Below are positions 37,201 to 47,489 of a stretch of 64,000 nt of DNA, in pieces. Each line of letters starts with the position of its first letter. Position 1 is the stretch's first letter. Location of the stretch: NCBI GenBank assembly GCA_030549775.1, contig CM060173.1:7848501-7912500 (forward strand). The letters are read 5' to 3'. Origin of the DNA: Tamarix chinensis. Taxonomy: Eukaryota; Streptophyta; Magnoliopsida; Caryophyllales; Tamaricaceae. A program made the position numbers and the translations under genes. The notes beneath the pieces are model-generated. The model was not told where the DNA came from, did not search any database, and worked only from the letters and a program-made list of their open reading frames with translations.

Positions 37201-38741
37201 ATCCATTACCCGATAGATTATCAGTTTACCTATTAATGGATATTATCCGGCGAATAAATCCATTACCCAACGGATAAACCCATTTAGAGTTAAGCCAAAT
37301 GATAATTTTAACCTTAATTTATAATATATTTATTTTAAAATTAAGGGTAAAAGGGTAATTATATATCGGGTAAACGGGTATGGAGATGGACACAGGTACG
37401 ATTACGAGTACGGTTCTAGATATCCCACACCCGTATCTGGACACGAACCTGACAAATATTTTTTTCCATCATCCATATCCGTTTAAATATCCGTCGGATA
37501 AAATCTGTTGGGTTTCGAGTAAAATTTTCCCCATTTACATTCCTAATCAAAGGACTCTACATTGATTCAGTGACCAAATAATATTATTGAGGATAACATG
37601 CACTTGCTACTAGAACATTATGTCGTAATATCAAGAAATGAAATAATTAACAAAGGAAGGGCATGATCCACTATGTAAGCAACTATAAAAATGAAGGAAA
37701 TAGATGATGTGCATGCTGATGGAAATTGAACATGAACAATGTAGGAAAAGCAAAGTAGGAAATCATGAAAATTATAATTGCAATTTGAGGTGTGAAAGGC
37801 GATGTATTGTCACTTATTAATTATTAGCTATGTTATGACCATAATAAATATCTAGCGATATATTTACAATATAGATAATTGTCTTAAGATATTAGACATA
37901 CAATATAGAATTTAGTGTGCTATGACAGAGCATTGTTTTACTAAGTTAGGCATTGTGACAAATTCAATGGAAGTGGTGTAGGGTTTATAATCAGAAGACA
38001 ACTTTGATATTTTATTTTCCACTAAGTTATTGATGACTGTAATTTTAATTTGTTACATATTTATTTATTGTGTATTAAAAATTATTATTCAAAATGAAAT
38101 ATAGTGACAATGTAACATTGAGAAATTAAAAAAACCATAGCATAATAAGCTAAAACCAAACTAATAATAATAGGATAAGATCGCTCTATTATGGCTAGGA
38201 AAAAATCGTCCTTTTTTAAATTGTGATGGTAGTGTATTCAAAGATTTTATTTGTGTTCTAAAACTGCTTAAAGTTAATTTTGTAAATATTAAAAATAATT
38301 TGATCTGACTTATTTCATACAAGTTCCATTTTTTATGTTCTAACTTGTTCTCGATCATAATTCATATTGTTATATATAATATCTAATTTGAGCCTTTTGA
38401 TTTGACCCGAAATTTATAGACCCAAATTAAAAAAACCAGATAAATCTGACGCTTAGTTGATCCGATTTACCCCCAACCCATGTAGTAACCCAAACCCAAA
38501 CCTAATCCGAAATCTATAGACCCGAGTCAAACCCAAAATAAACCCAAACCCGAGATACACAAAGAACCTAGCATCGACCAGACCCAAATCACAACCGACT
38601 CGTCACTTAACCTGAATCGAACCCAAACCCGACCCAAAGCAACACAACCCGAAACACAACTGAACCTGACTTGATTGTATAGTAAACCGAAGTTGACTCG
38701 ACCCATATCAACCCGACCCAAATGACCAGTTTTCCACCTCA
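34247..38741. mobile_element. hAT-like DNA element inserted in element X 3' LTR
   Basis: The left end reads TAGACCTGGAAAAGTTGACC. The right end on the minus strand reads TGAGGTGGAAAACTGGTC. Both resemble plant hAT ends of TAGAGCTGGCAAAA type. Both subterminal zones (34260-34560 and 38395-38735) are dense in acccgaacc and gacccgaac motifs, mirrored about the centre. The flanks, CGGGTGGC and GGGCGGTG, are similar but not a clean 8-bp duplication. The DNA on both sides is GC-rich LTR, while the insert centre is very AT-rich. I found no readable transposase, so it is probably non-autonomous or decayed. Confidence 0.6.
37064..37545. mobile_element. 482-bp hAT MITE nested in the hAT-like element
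   Basis: The left end is TAGAGATGTAAACGGGG. The right end on the minus strand is TAGGAATGTAAATGGGG, with 14 of 17 bases matching and hAT-type YARNG tips. ATCAAAG flanks it on both sides (37057-37063, 37546-37552), seven bases of a hAT-size target duplication. The interior is rich in tatccgttac and gtacccg motifs, as is common in plant hAT MITEs. No coding sequence. Confidence 0.85.
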
Positions 38742-39312
38742 GGGCGGTGAAGTTGGCCAAAGGCAGAGCAACAAGCATCTAAAATGGTGGCAGCGGCAAG
38801 GTCGGGAATTTCTGGGTAGAATTCAAAAGCTTGACATAGGGCTATTATGGAAGTATTTATAGACTTAGAGGAGAGGTTAAGGTTATGTGGGTTGGTGAGG
38901 GGATAATGTAATTAGGGTTAGGGTCACTAGCATCAACAAAACCGGCGAAGATTAAGAAGACGTGGCAAGGTGTTGTTGGTTGGGAGAAGGGGAAACGAGC
39001 GAGAAAAAGGGAGCTATGGTTGGGTCAAAATGGCCGGTGAGTCAAGGGGAAGAGAGAGGAAGGAGAACGGCTGGTCAAAAAGGGCGAGATCGACCGTGAA
39101 AAGCTTGGGTGATGGCGGCGGAGTTACAGGTGCAGTAGCGTCGACGGGGGACGAGGGAAAAAGAAGATGGGGGCTAGACTAGGAGGCCGAGAAAGAAAAG
39201 AAGGAAAAGAAAAGAGGGGTGATCGGGCCAATCGGTGCAGTGAGGGTATGTATCAAACATGGCGTTCCATTGGTTAAAATAAATAAAACACAACGCTGGG
39301 TTAAATGAAGAC
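38742..39312 (-). repeat. Element X 3' LTR, middle GC-rich part
   Basis: Continuation of the LTR between the hAT-like element and the nested solo LTR. It is purine-rich and GC-rich, with a spurious plus ORF (38970-39182). AAGAC at 39308-39312 is the left target copy of the nested solo LTR. Confidence 0.65.
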
Positions 39313-39525
39313 TGTGACACCCCCAAAATTCACTACTGAAAAATTTTGTTTTTTTGAAAGAGTTAGCAGAAGCAAATTATAAAATCGTAAATCTTGCGGA
39401 TATTACAACCACACTTAGTATTAGACTGGTTCACTCCTACTGTTCCAGTACTAAGTGCTAAGGCTAAAAGCATAAAATTCAACTTACATTCCATTTTTAA
39501 ATCAGAGTACACTAAAAGAAAAGCT

Positions 39526-40290
39526 ATTTTTGGCAATGGAATATGTCGTTGCCAAATATATACTTGCCAACGACATAATATTTTTGGTAATGAAAAATTG
39601 TCGTTGCATATGATAGCGTAACTAAAGGTTTTTGCAACAACTTTTTTCCGTTGCCAAAAAAAGTTATTTTTGCAACGATAAACTTGTAGCTAAAAATAGT
39701 ATTTTGTTGTCTTAAATGATTGACAAATGTTGGAGGATAATTATATTTCACAACGATTTCCTTGTTGCGAATAAGATATATTTTTGGCAACGAGATTGTT
39801 GTTGCGAATAATATGTTATATTTTTCAATAGATTGATCGTTGCCAATAATGTACGATATTTTTAGCAACAACGTTCCTGTTGCGAATAATATGCTATTTT
39901 TTGCAACGGTTCTTTTGTTGCCAATAATCTAAGATATTTTTTGAACAACATTTCTGTTGCAAATAATGTGCTATATTTTTGAGGTTGTTTTTTTACCAAT
40001 AATGTAAGATATCTTTTGCAACGGTTGTTTTGTTGCCAATAATATAAGATATTTTTTGCAATGATTGTTTTGTTGCCAATAATGTATGATATATTTTTTA
40101 CTATAACATTTCTATTGCGAATAATATGCTATATTTGTGCGGTTATTTTTTTTCCAATAATGTAAGATATTTTTTGCAACAATATTTATGTTGCCAATAA
40201 TGTACTTTAATTTTTGTAACAACATTTCTGTTGCTAATGAAATAATTTCATCCACTATTATTTTTGGCAACAATTTCTTTGTTTCCAAAT
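39526..40290. repeat. CACTA-2 left subterminal repeat array
   Basis: Many units of 30-60 bp built on ttgttgccaataatgtaaga, tattttttgcaacggt and related forms, in both orientations (ttggcaatgg...cgttgccaaa near the tip). The matching array is 52580-53700. Unit sequence is unrelated to that of CACTA-1. Presumed transposition-protein binding sites. Confidence 0.85.
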
Positions 40291-41179
40291 AAAGAAATTC
40301 ATACAATGCTATATATTAAATAAATTATCACTTTCTAACATGTCACATTCACATACATATATTAATCGAATATAATTATCAATATATAGTAAATTAATTT
40401 CATCATTAATATGAAATGCCTCATACATTAATTGTATAACTATTTGATACAATTGTCAAAAACAGAAACTAAACATCGAATATGACATCACCATAATAAC
40501 ACCAAGAGTTTTCGGCAAAACACTCTTGTAAAGTGTTTTTTGGTAAAAAGGACAACAAAAAATACGTCAGAATCTAAGAACGCAATCTTGATCAGATCTA
40601 CGCATCAACTAATAACAAAAGTCATCTATCCACAAATAAATCAATAATCATCGTCAACACCACCATGAAAAGCATCACCATCATCCTCAAGTGTATTCTT
40701 GGACCTGAATACATAACAAGATTAATACATGTCTAGTGCATACATACATACATATATATAGACATAAATATGTGTATGTCTATATATGTAGACGTAAATA
40801 TGTGTACATCTATATATGTAGATGTATATATGGGTCCGTCTATATATGTATACGTATATCTATGCACGTCTATATATATATATATACGTATATATATACA
40901 CATGTAGATACAGATATATATACGTATGTATATGTGTGTGTGTGTGTGTGTGTGTATCACTATAAGAGACAAAGATATAGATAGATAGTCATGTTTGATA
41001 ATCATTTTTTCCGATTGATTTTGGCGATTACATATGCCAACTATATGTGGATAAGTGAAAGGGTTTTTTGAAAGTATGTTTGTATATGTGTTGCATTGAT
41101 ATAAGTAATACTATAATGCAAAGTAGCGCATATCATGAAATAAATACAAAGTTGGATTACTCTAGATATTATAATTTAC
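40291..41179. other. CACTA-2 left interior with microsatellite
   Basis: AT-rich. 40736-40960 holds degenerate ~30-bp repeats of gtctatatatgtagacgtaa type ending in (TG)n at 40932-40954. The 82- and 90-codon ORFs across it are repeat artefacts. The rest may be the 3' untranslated region of the second CACTA-2 gene. Confidence 0.6.
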
Positions 41180-42320
41180 CTGATAATATTGGTAGCCATC
41201 ATTTGACTCATTTCTAACATCCTCTTCTCAAAAGCGGCCATAGATTTATCTTGTTTCTCTTTAAGATCATCTATTTGACTTTGTAGACTACATATCTTAT
41301 TTTTTTGCTCATCTATCTTGACTTGTTGCTCATCTATCTTAATTTATTGTTGTATGATTTTCTATTGTTGTTCTTCTTGAATCCTTGATTTGAGAGAGCC
41401 TCCATAGCCACTACCTTTCCCCCTTGTGTATCCAGACTTTAGGCCCAAAACATGAAGTAACATCTCTTCATGTGTTTGAGGGGCTCCTTCTTTATCCTTA
41501 TTAGTCACAAGATGGTGAAGGTCTCCCTACAATAAACACAACAACATTTTACATATGTATAGATTCATAGTTGTTATAATCAATTCTTTGTACGAACTAA
41601 CATATACTAATATATATACTAATACAAATATAAGAATAATTTACATGAATTTTCTTAGAGCGTCCATCATTAACCCACTCTAATACTCCTTGATCATTTG
41701 TTCGCGTGTGTTCAGCAAGCCAAATCACATCAGCACTCAGCTTGACATCACCATTCTTCTTTGTTTGTGAGGACACATTACTTAGTCATTTTATCCATGA
41801 AGATGAATAAATATACCAAATATAACTATTTGATATTCATACCATGATAGTTTCCACTTCTGGAAAAGATAAGTTTCATGTGGTGTGTTGGCACCATTTA
41901 TCTGACTTTCGATTCTTTCTATTTTGTTCACTCATTTTCTACAATTTAAGAATAAAATAAATGAAGATAAATAATGCATACCTAATACACAAACATGTAA
42001 GGCAGAAAAGTTATCAATAAAAGAAAGAATTACCTTAAATTTATCATAATTAAAAGTTTCATAACATTTTATCCAATTTCTAGATTGAAATCAGTAGGTG
42101 GATTTTCCAAACGTTCCTCATATGTATCTCCACATTCTTTGTAGTAAGAATGCAAGCGAGCTTTCCAATACCGATATAAGCGTTGCATTGCAAACAACAC
42201 AAACACTTTTAATCTGGGTAGTTGATTATTATCCATTATGTTGAAATTGATCTATAATGTCACAAAAAAATAATTAGTTGGTTAAGGATCATAGATTAGG
42301 ATTTATAAAAGGAAAATAAT

Positions 42321-42373
<53 letters not shown>

Positions 42374-42374
42374 C
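42321..42374. repeat. (CA)n(TA)n microsatellite
   Basis: Nineteen or so CA units followed by TA units, at an intron just after the exon ending in WFLFK of the CACTA-2 second gene. Confidence 0.9.
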
Positions 42375-43432
42375 CTTGAAAAGAAACCACATTACATCAC
42401 CATGTTTAGCTACTACCTGAATCCAAGGTGATGCATCCATGAGGACTTTGGTCCGCACAAAATGGCCACAAAAATTTACTAAATTTCTGGCATTTTCTCC
42501 AATGGTTTGGAGAACATAGTCAGGTATATCAACGACAAGCTTTGCAGTACCACCTAATGTCTTCTTGTCGATCACATAAGATTTATATTTGCCTCTCTGC
42601 CCCCTTTTTCTTTTAGCATTAGAAGTTGATGCTATTACAAAAATAAAAATAAGATAATAAAATCAAGGCTTAGCAAATCTATACATCAAAGGAGTTTAAA
42701 AGAATAAAAAATATATATACAAACATGATTCATAAAAATTACTGTACCTTGACTACTATTGCCATCATTTTCCGGGGTCACATTTCTTGTAGATATATTT
42801 TTATGCATATATTGAGTTCTAATTCGAGGTAGAGTATTGTTAGATTCATTTTTTTCTCTTGGAATTGGATCGGCAACCTCATGCATAGTCAACATCATCT
42901 CAACTCTATCAACAAACTTCCGTGTTGCATTCCTTTTGCTTCCACCTTATTAGTCATATAAACATATCATGGAACCAAGAAAATAGAGTTACAAGCAAAT
43001 TGATAGGACATAACAAGATTGATGTTTCAATTTCAAATATTCTCAGATAAACACATACATTTGTGATTTTAAGTATCTATTGAGAATTTACTTAGCTCAT
43101 TCGAAGGCATAATAGTTAAATCAATATTTTGATTTTCTTCTTGACCAAGACTATGATTATTAGAACCAATAGCATCCACAACATCCATATTAAGTTCACC
43201 TTCAAGACAATTAACTTCTTCCACTTCATTGGGTTGAGGTCTACTCTGTTGGGATCCATTGGAAATAAAGTTTAACTTCTGCTTACTTCTCGCGCTGCCA
43301 TTTTTTCCAGCTCCTATGCACTTACCTTCATTATGAACAAAGTCATTGATAAAAAAAGATACATTTAAAATCATTGATTTGTTAGAGTTAAATAATAATC
43401 AAATGGGCAGAAGTGAACCATGTAATAAGCAG

Positions 43433-44512
43433 GATTGATTATTTGTTTTTGATGTAGTGAAATAATCTCAAAGTCTCAATGCTTATCTTTTACCTGAGAG
43501 GAATATTGATACAAGAGCATCCATTTTACATAATTTATGAGCAATCTTTCAAATTCGTGTGTGACATATGAGCAAATCAATTCATTTAGGATGAGGTGAT
43601 TGTTTTGTGATATCAGATGTTTGGTATATTTTCATTTTTCTTTCTTCTTACTGTAAATAACTTAGCATAAATTTTGTCCCTGAAATGGTGTAATATGCAA
43701 TGAATAACAAATACAAATGCTTGCAAATGAGTTACAAATGCGTTGCCTGATTGTTTTCATTTTTTTTAGCCAAACCAATTTTAAATGATTTAATTTGTTT
43801 TATTTTCCTTTTTTAGTGCTCTGACTATCTAATGGAACCTGCAATTAATAACTCTGATCTTCCCCATATAATAGAAAATGCTTAGGAATTTAAATGGGAC
43901 AATAAAGAGAATGAGGAGTTGTATTGCTTTTCAGCATTGTGGAATAAGAACAACCAGGTATTCTGTCATAGAGAATAAAACTCTGCTAAGTAGGGTGAAG
44001 CTAAGGTTAAAACTCTGCTAAAAATGGAGAAAGAAGCAAAGTATGCATTGACATGAGCAAAACTACTACTTCTGTGCATAGAACATTTTTTAATAAAGCA
44101 AGGAATTATGTTGCATCATAAAACCACACTCAACCAGGGTGTTTGATATAACTAAATCTAGGTGCATCCAAATATTCCTTTTGATGTAGTGAAATAGAGT
44201 TTATATTCTGTCACACCAATCTGCTCTCATTCCCTCTCTTTTAGACCAGTTATAGTTTCAGATAATTGACTTAAAGGTGAGTTTTTTTTTGTTCTACACT
44301 TGCCAGAACTTGTATGGTTATCTATTGCATCTTTTTCTTTTGATGTAGTGAAATAGAGTTTATATTTTGCTGTGAACTTTCTTCATATTTATATTTTACA
44401 GAAAAGAAAAAAATAATCAACATTAGGGATTGATTATTTGTTTTTGATGTAGTGAAATAATCTAAAAGTCTCAATGCTTATATTTTACCTGAGAGGAATA
44501 TTGATACAACAT
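43433..44512. repeat. Direct repeats in the CACTA-2 capture region, set 1
   Basis: A block of about 90 bp at 43433-43525 (ttgttttt gatgtagtgaaat, then aatgcttatcttttacctgag) recurs at 44427-44512 in the same direction. A shorter part (ttttgatgtagtgaaatag) occurs again at about 44179 and 44338. They mark an internal duplication within the captured or intronic DNA. Confidence 0.75.
43962..44045. repeat. Direct repeat bracketing the BRR2 fragment, left copy
   Basis: About 84 bp beginning ttctgtcatagagaataaaa and including tagggtgaagctaaggttaa. It recurs at 46672-46755 in the same orientation with about ten differences. The two copies bracket the BRR2 and copia fragments. Confidence 0.75.
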
Positions 44513-45254
44513 TAATAACATTGATGATAGAAATAGAGTCACACAGGTGCTGGTTCTACTGCTGTTATGATGTGTATTGCTTCATCCACCAAAGAGGCCT
44601 TTTTATTGTCTATTTGTCTTTTTAGTCCTTGACTTGGCTAAATATATTATTGTTATTATTATTTGGAGAGGCTTGTTAGAAAGTGTACATCTATGATTTC
44701 CTAATTTGGGTTCCATCCTCCTTTTTATTACAAAAAGGTATTTGTGACATTTACATCAATGGTTCTTATTTTTATTATATAACCCTCCTATTTAAATACA
44801 TTTACTATTCATCAATAATTACTTCTATTAACAATTCATTATTTAAATACTCTAGCAGACAAAATACAAAATACAAAATTGGGGCATGTTTTTCAAAAGA
44901 GGAACCCAATCCATGTGAGTCCATTTATTTTGGATTTTGGAAATTTGGTGCAAGCCATTTTTGGGTCCTAGTTTTGTGTTTTTTTAAGGAACCTCTGACA
45001 TACATGCACTCTTATCAGCAACTCAGAGTTGCCAATTTCTCTGACCGACTGTTGTTTTGCTGCTTTTAGTTTTGGACACGGTAGCAGGAGTTTGGTGTGC
45101 CACAAAATTAGTTGTTGCCAGTCCCAGAACAGGCAGATATAGTGCATATGCTGCAGGTGGATATGCCTTTGTTGATTTTGGGATATTATGAATTGAAATG
45201 TTAAATCTTTCTTGTCTAGCTCAAGCTTATTTGGGGTCTATATTCTTTCATGTT

Positions 45255-45641
45255 CATTCAGCTACAACTATTTTGGACAAACACAATTTGGTTAAGTACG
45301 ATAGAAAGAGTGGGTATTTCCAAGTGACGGACTTGGGTCGTATTGCAAGTTACTACAACATAACACATGGAACTATATCCACTTATAATGAGCACTTAAA
45401 GCCAACGATGGGTGATATTGAGCTTTGCCGGTTGTTTTCCCTGAGTGAAGAATTCAAATATGTTACTGTAAGGCAAGATGAGAAGATGGAATTGGCTAAA
45501 CTTCTGGAATGTGTTCCAATCCCTATTAAGGAAAGCTTAGAGGATCCTAGTGCAAAGATAAATGTTTTGCTGCAGGCATACATATCTCAACTTAAGCTTG
45601 AAGGGCTTTCTCTTACATCAGACATGGTTTATATAACGCAG
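45255..45641 (+). pseudogene. BRR2 (U5 snRNP DExH helicase) Sec63-region fragment captured by CACTA-2
   Basis: About 128 codons without a stop match the spliceosomal RNA helicase BRR2 (SNRNP200) just after the N-terminal helicase cassette, in the Sec63 domain. Marks include [45 protein letters not shown]-equivalent [17 protein letters not shown], and [21 protein letters not shown]2 unwinds U4/U6 in the nucleus and is about 2,150 residues long, so this is about 6 percent of it. It lies on the plus strand, opposite to the CACTA genes. It ends at CAG followed by GT (45642), fitting a donor site. The open frame extends upstream to an ATG at 45198 that is not BRR2. No helicase motifs are present, so it cannot act as a helicase. 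The source is presumably a host BRR2 gene elsewhere. Confidence 0.88.
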
Positions 45642-45734
45642 GTCTGTCCTTGTCATTTTTTAATAAGTACTTCAGTTTTAACTTGATAATGATGTGAATG
45701 TTTTTTCTTTACTTATTGTGCTCGCTTTTTTGGG

Positions 45735-45900
45735 TGATTCTAGTAGGATATGACCCTACTAGAGCCTATAAACTGTATAATCTACAATCTAATAAGATTG
45801 AATTCAGTAGAGATGTGATTGTGAAAGAATAAAAAATGTGGGAATGGGACAGTAGCAGTGGTAGAGCTACTAGATCAGAACTATAATTGACAGTGTCAGT
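45735..45900 (+). pseudogene. Copia integrase C-terminal fragment in CACTA-2
   Basis: The plus-strand translation reads VGYDPTRAYKLYNLQSNKIE and then FSRDVIVKE, a stop, then KMWEWD. This is the conserved end of copia integrase core (GY..+.KAY+..., ISRDV-F-E, W-W). It is short, broken, and sits directly downstream of the BRR2 fragment. It differs from the copia element at 12707-17911, so it is a separate origin. Confidence 0.8.
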
Positions 45901-46671
45901 GATGATACACCAGTAGAAGTGAATGAGCCAGAGGCAGCTGATGATGAAGAGCAACATCCACATAGAACACTACATATGTTTGTAGAAAAAATAGAAAGAA
46001 CACTTGAGCCCTATCTGGTTCTTGGAAAATTCCATAGGAAGAAAATAAATTATCAAAGATATTCTTTCCAACTTCTCATATTGTTGTGTGGAAAACCAAA
46101 TAGCGAATAATCAACAATTCCATTCCCAAAGAATAAAACTCAAATTTGACAAAGTTAGCCTATACTACTTTCAGAGGACATGCATTCATTTAATAGGTTA
46201 TTTCATAATGTATAATGTGGCTGAAATGACCTACTTCCTAGCTCACTAGCTAGTACAGGTGAGGTGACATTCATCTAAACTTCTCAAAACCCTATCAATG
46301 GCATAATTATTATTAGATTATTTCTTCAGTTTTACCCTTTTTTAAAAATATAAGTAATACTCATTTTATCTTGTTCTATATTATTATTATTAGTTTGTAT
46401 CAAAGCTTTATTAATATTAATATTAAATAGGGCCTGTACAATAAAAAAATAAGGGTTGCTAAATATTTTTATAAGAATTTTCATATCTTTCTTATTCCAC
46501 AAACTAGTACATATATATGCTGAGAACATAATTGCTAAATAACTGTTTGTCTGACAACCTAAATCCCAGCACATATGAAAGAAGCAGCCACATTGATATA
46601 CTTTGTCAAGTGGCACTACTTTAGCAGCCACATTCTGATCAGGTACCATAATATAAACCTATGTATGGTAT

Positions 46672-46755
46672 ACTGTCACCAAGAATAAAACTCTTCTAAC
46701 TAGGGTGAAGCTAAGTTTAAAACTCTACTACAAATGGAGAAAGAAGCAGATTATG
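46672..46755. repeat. Direct repeat bracketing the BRR2 fragment, right copy
   Basis: Partner of 43962-44045, 2.7 kb away in the same orientation. It lies just before the 82-bp exon of the CACTA-2 second gene. Confidence 0.75.
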
Positions 46756-47489
46756 AAAATAATAGGATCCCATATTACAAATTTAAGTATAACTCAAAAT
46801 TGGGTAGCATTTTAATTACCTGGTGGTGGCAAGTGTTTGCAATTATGTTGATGTGATAGTTTAGAGACACTCCTCGTGATGGCGGGTGTTTGTATGTCAG
46901 CTGAGTTTTATCATGGAAGAAAGAAAAAATATTGTTAATTAATTAGAATACATTATAATAACATCCAAAATAGGTAAAAGAATAATAAATTGCCCTCTAC
47001 GACCACCAACACCTCCGTTTACAATGTTCTTACCCATATTCTTTGGTCGATCTTGCCCTGACATATATGAAAGCTAAAACAAAGTAATTAGATTTCACAT
47101 TACAAAGAACACTACATAAATTTGAAATAAATAAACATTTATAATATTCTAGAATCATGACTCTATGAAAAAAGTAATTACAATTTCATACAATAACTAC
47201 AAAAGGAATAAAATATTTTATATATTCAATGTCTACACACAAATAAATACTTAGAAAAAAGTTACAAAATAGTCACATCTTAGTCCTCAACATCATTATC
47301 AACAATAAATTCATCCAAATCTGAGTTTTTCTTCTTTATCTTCTTTCGCTTCCCCTAACATCCTTCCCTTCTTTGACTTATGATCTTCATTTTACTTGTT
47401 ACCCATTTGACGACTTTTTCTCCTCGTTCTACTTTGAAATGATTAGTTGCTAAAGAAACATTTTCCATATATCTTATGGATTGCAAAAC

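Larger units (their letters stand above)
41180..47064 (-). pseudogene. Transposase_24-type second gene of CACTA-2, intron-rich
   Basis: The proposed start is the Met at 47064 (MSGQDRPKNMGKN...GGRRG). An 82-bp exon at 46820-46901 is bounded by AG and GT. After a large intron containing foreign DNA, exons resume at 43374-43069, about 42950-42690 and 42575-42375 (YVIDKKTLGGTAKLVVDIPD). Next come a block near 42030-42230 (YWKARLHSYYKECGDTYEER), blocks near 41870 and 41690-41770 (WLAEHTRTNDQGVLEWVNDG), and 41180-41530 (HEEMLLHVLGLKSGYTRGKG), which ends in a coiled-coil stretch (KIDEQQVKIDEQKNKI). In En/Spm the second gene product binds subterminal repeats. Stops in the last exon and near 42090 indicate decay. 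No Ulp1-like domain was seen, unlike CACTA-1. Exon borders are manual guesses. Confidence 0.65.

Noticed and set aside
40733..41005. 82- and 90-codon Tyr/Ile/His ORFs on both strands
   Set aside because: Produced by TA/TG-rich tandem repeats.
44683..45069. 128-codon plus ORF upstream of the BRR2 fragment
   Set aside because: Low-complexity Tyr/Ile/Ser start, no recognised domain. Kept only as part of the captured region.
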